From NCBI RefSeq assembly GCF_010894435.1, contig NZ_JAAIXZ010000027.1, positions 62,001 through 126,000 of the forward strand: 64,000 nt of DNA, written 5' to 3'. This document shows, one piece after another, positions 62,595-64,000 of the stretch (position 1 is the first letter of the stretch; each line of letters opens with the position of its first letter). This stretch comes from Pyxidicoccus trucidator (GTDB lineage Bacteria > Myxococcota > Myxococcia > Myxococcales > Myxococcaceae). Below the pieces are notes generated by a model, which was given only the letters and a program-made list of their open reading frames with translations, was not told where the DNA came from and ran no database searches. The position numbers were made by a program, and so were the translations under genes.

Positions 62595-64000
62595 ATGCGA
62601 CGTTGGGGGTGGGGCTGTGTGCTGGCGGCGATGCTGGTCGCCTGCAAGGAGGACAAGGCGCCGGAGGTCCAGGACGCGGGCCCGGTGGAGACGGGGCCCA
62701 CCTCCCTCACGGAGCAGGAGCCGAATGAGCGGCCGGACCAGGCCCTCTCGCTGACCCGGGACAGCACCGTGACGGCGGACCTGGCCGCGCAGCCGAACAA
62801 GGCGGACGAGGACTGGTACCGGCTGGCGCCCTCCGCCGCCCGCGTGGCGGACGTCACCGTGTCCGGGCTGCCCGGCGGTGACATCACCCTGGAGGTCTAC
62901 GACAGGGACCGCAACCGGCTGGCCGCCATCAACAGCGAGGGCGAGGGCAAGCCGGAGCGCTTCCCCAACCTCTTCGTGGAGGGCGAGCGCTGGGTGCGCG
63001 TGGTGCCCGCGCGCAAGGGCGTGGGCGGGGCCTACACCCTCGAGGTGCGGATGCGCGCGCCCAATGACGGCGAGGAGCGCGAGCCCAATGACCGGGCCGT
63101 GGACGCGGCCCCACTGCCGCTCGGCCAGACGGTGACGGCCTTCCTGGGCCACGCCGGGGACGAGGACTGGTACCGCATCGAGCTCCCCGAGCCTGCCGCC
63201 CCCGGTGGCACGGCCCCCGGCACGGAGGGCACCGCGCCCGCCCCGGGCACCGAGCCCGCTCCCGAGGGCGCCGCCCCCGCGCCGGAAGGCGCCGCGCCGG
63301 CTCCCGGTGGCGAAGGCACCATGCCAGCCCCGGGCTCCGAGGGTGGCACCGCTGCGGGCGCTCCGCCCTCCCCTGCCCCCGAGGGCACCTTCGCCGGTGG
63401 CGAGCCGCCTCCCCCCGCTCCCGCCCCCGAGGGCCAGGACGCTCCGGGCGAGGTGGGTGGCGCGGCGGCCGCGCAGGCGGCACAGGCGCAGGCCCAGGAC
63501 GCCGGGACCGTGGTGCCGCCCGAGCCTCCGTCGGTGGCACTGAAGATCGACCTGTCGGGCGTGGAGGGCGTGCGGCCGGAATTGTCCGTGCTGTCGGCGG
63601 CGGAGGCGCCGCTGTTCACCCTGCGAGGCCAGGAGGGCGCGCCGCTGTCGCTGCGCAACATCGGCGTGCGCGCCACGGACCGCGTCGTCTACGTGGTGGT
63701 GAAGGGAGGCTGGGTGGGCACGGGCAAGGAGGCCCGCCGCACCTTCAGCGCCACCGCGCCGTACACGCTCACGGTGACGCAGGAGGAGGCCGGAGCCAAC
63801 GCGGAGTTGGAACCCAACGACGAGCTGTATAAGGCCACGCCGCTGACGGCCGGGGGCTACCGCGAGGGCTTCCTCTCCCCCAAGGGCGAGCTGGACCACT
63901 TCGTGCTGCGGACCACGGAGCCGGTGCTGGCCAAGGTGGAGCTGTCCGGCGTGGAGCGCCTGGACCTGGTGCTGTCCATGGTGGAGCCGCCGCAGGGCGA
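62595..64000 (+). CDS. Lipoprotein with PPC-like modules, cut by the window end
   Basis: The first 468 codons of a larger lipoprotein; no stop occurs before base 64000. The signal peptide ends MLVAC (Cys at 17). Three EPN(D/E)-type starts (EQEPNERPDQA, EREPNDRAVDA, ELEPNDELYKA) each lead to DEDWYRL/DEDWYRI-like strands, as in bacterial pre-peptidase C-terminal (PPC) domains. Between the second and third lies an extended Pro/Ala/Gly/Glu linker (about 63190-63480). GGAGGAG ribosome binding site precedes ATG 62595. A TTGACA at 62541-62546 lacks a matching -10. It is divergent from the discoidin-like gene across 128 bases. Likely an envelope protein. Confidence 0.82.
   Translation, partial: MRRWGWGCVLAAMLVACKEDKAPEVQDAGPVETGPTSLTEQEPNERPDQALSLTRDSTVTADLAAQPNKADEDWYRLAPSAARVADVTVSGLPGGDITLEVYDRDRNRLAAINSEGEGKPERFPNLFVEGERWVRVVPARKGVGGAYTLEVRMRAPNDGEEREPNDRAVDAAPLPLGQTVTAFLGHAGDEDWYRIELPEPAAPGGTAPGTEGTAPAPGTEPAPEGAAPAPEGAAPAPGGEGTMPAPGSEGGTAAGAPPSPAPEGTFAGGEPPPPAPAPEGQDAPGEVGGAAAAQAAQAQAQDAGTVVPPEPPSVALKIDLSGVEGVRPELSVLSAAEAPLFTLRGQEGAPLSLRNIGVRATDRVVYVVVKGGWVGTGKEARRTFSATAPYTLTVTQEEAGANAELEPNDELYKATPLTAGGYREGFLSPKGELDHFVLRTTEPVLAKVELSGVERLDLVLSMVEPPQG
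63190..63480 (+). repeat. Pro/Ala/Gly/Glu-rich low-complexity repeat in the lipoprotein
   Basis: The coding sequence repeats short units such as APAPEGAA, APAPGG and PAPEG over roughly 95 residues. It is an imperfect in-frame tandem repeat, probably a flexible linker between PPC-like modules. Copy number could vary between strains. Confidence 0.7.

Noticed and set aside
63190-63480. Repeat as a CRISPR array or non-coding satellite
   Set aside because: The units are short, imperfect and in frame with the lipoprotein; no constant spacers.

Overview
The window is GC-rich, tightly packed bacterial chromosome that reads as a myxobacterium of the Myxococcus/Corallococcus/Pyxidicoccus group. The strongest evidence is a gltD-gltE-gltF-gltG block encoding parts of the adventurous (A-motility) gliding machine. 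Supporting signs are many secreted lipoproteins of unknown function, FHA-domain proteins, a caspase-like protein under an ECF sigma factor, and a groESL operon whose GroEL ends in a Gly-Met tail. I saw no rRNA or tRNA genes, insertion sequences, phage genes or CRISPR arrays.

Layout. 1-7.6 kb: glt gliding cluster on the minus strand, entered from a candidate promoter near 7.6 kb. 7.7-9.9 kb: a small helical protein next to a DnaC-like helicase-loader ATPase, then cutA. 10.1-14.4 kb: two large convergent secreted lipoproteins, one a beta-helix and one a dimethylformamidase-like/NHL protein. 14.5-20.5 kb: aspartate kinase and, divergently, a four-gene ABC cassette of the GldA/GldF/GldG type ending in a DUF4340-type protein. 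20.6-30.2 kb: minus-strand genes for a SET-domain protein, a DUF2252 protein, a lipase-like hydrolase with a small partner, an ABC permease fused to an M1 peptidase with its ATPase, a phosphoesterase and a nucleotidyltransferase-like protein.

30.4-35.3 kb: five co-directional genes, the last four joined by ATGA overlaps: lipoprotein, ECF sigma factor, zinc-finger anti-sigma, exported caspase with a C-terminal beta-barrel, and a lipoprotein paralogous to the first. This is the best candidate for an undescribed system. 35.4-41.5 kb: AmpG-like transporter, phosphoglucomutase, a DoxX-like protein, rpoZ, NUDIX hydrolase and unknowns. 41.5-44.6 kb: groES-groEL behind two perfect CIRCE operators, with an uncharacterised operon diverging from the same region.

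44.6-49.3 kb: glutaredoxin, a ferritin-like small protein, and a unit containing an FHA enhancer-binding protein that lacks the GAFTGA loop. 49.3-57.6 kb: smc, a secreted protein, a CNNM/CorC-type membrane protein, a TPR protein, a CapA-like lipoprotein and a 40-residue basic protein. 57.8-61.0 kb: prfA-prmC-murA. 61.1-64 kb: a zinc-ribbon protein, a discoidin-like secreted protein, and a lipoprotein with PPC-like modules cut by the window end.

Most genes outside the housekeeping ones concern the cell envelope: gliding, lipoproteins, ABC export and envelope stress. Starts were chosen from ribosome binding sites, overlaps and signal peptides, and several are shorter than the longest open frame.
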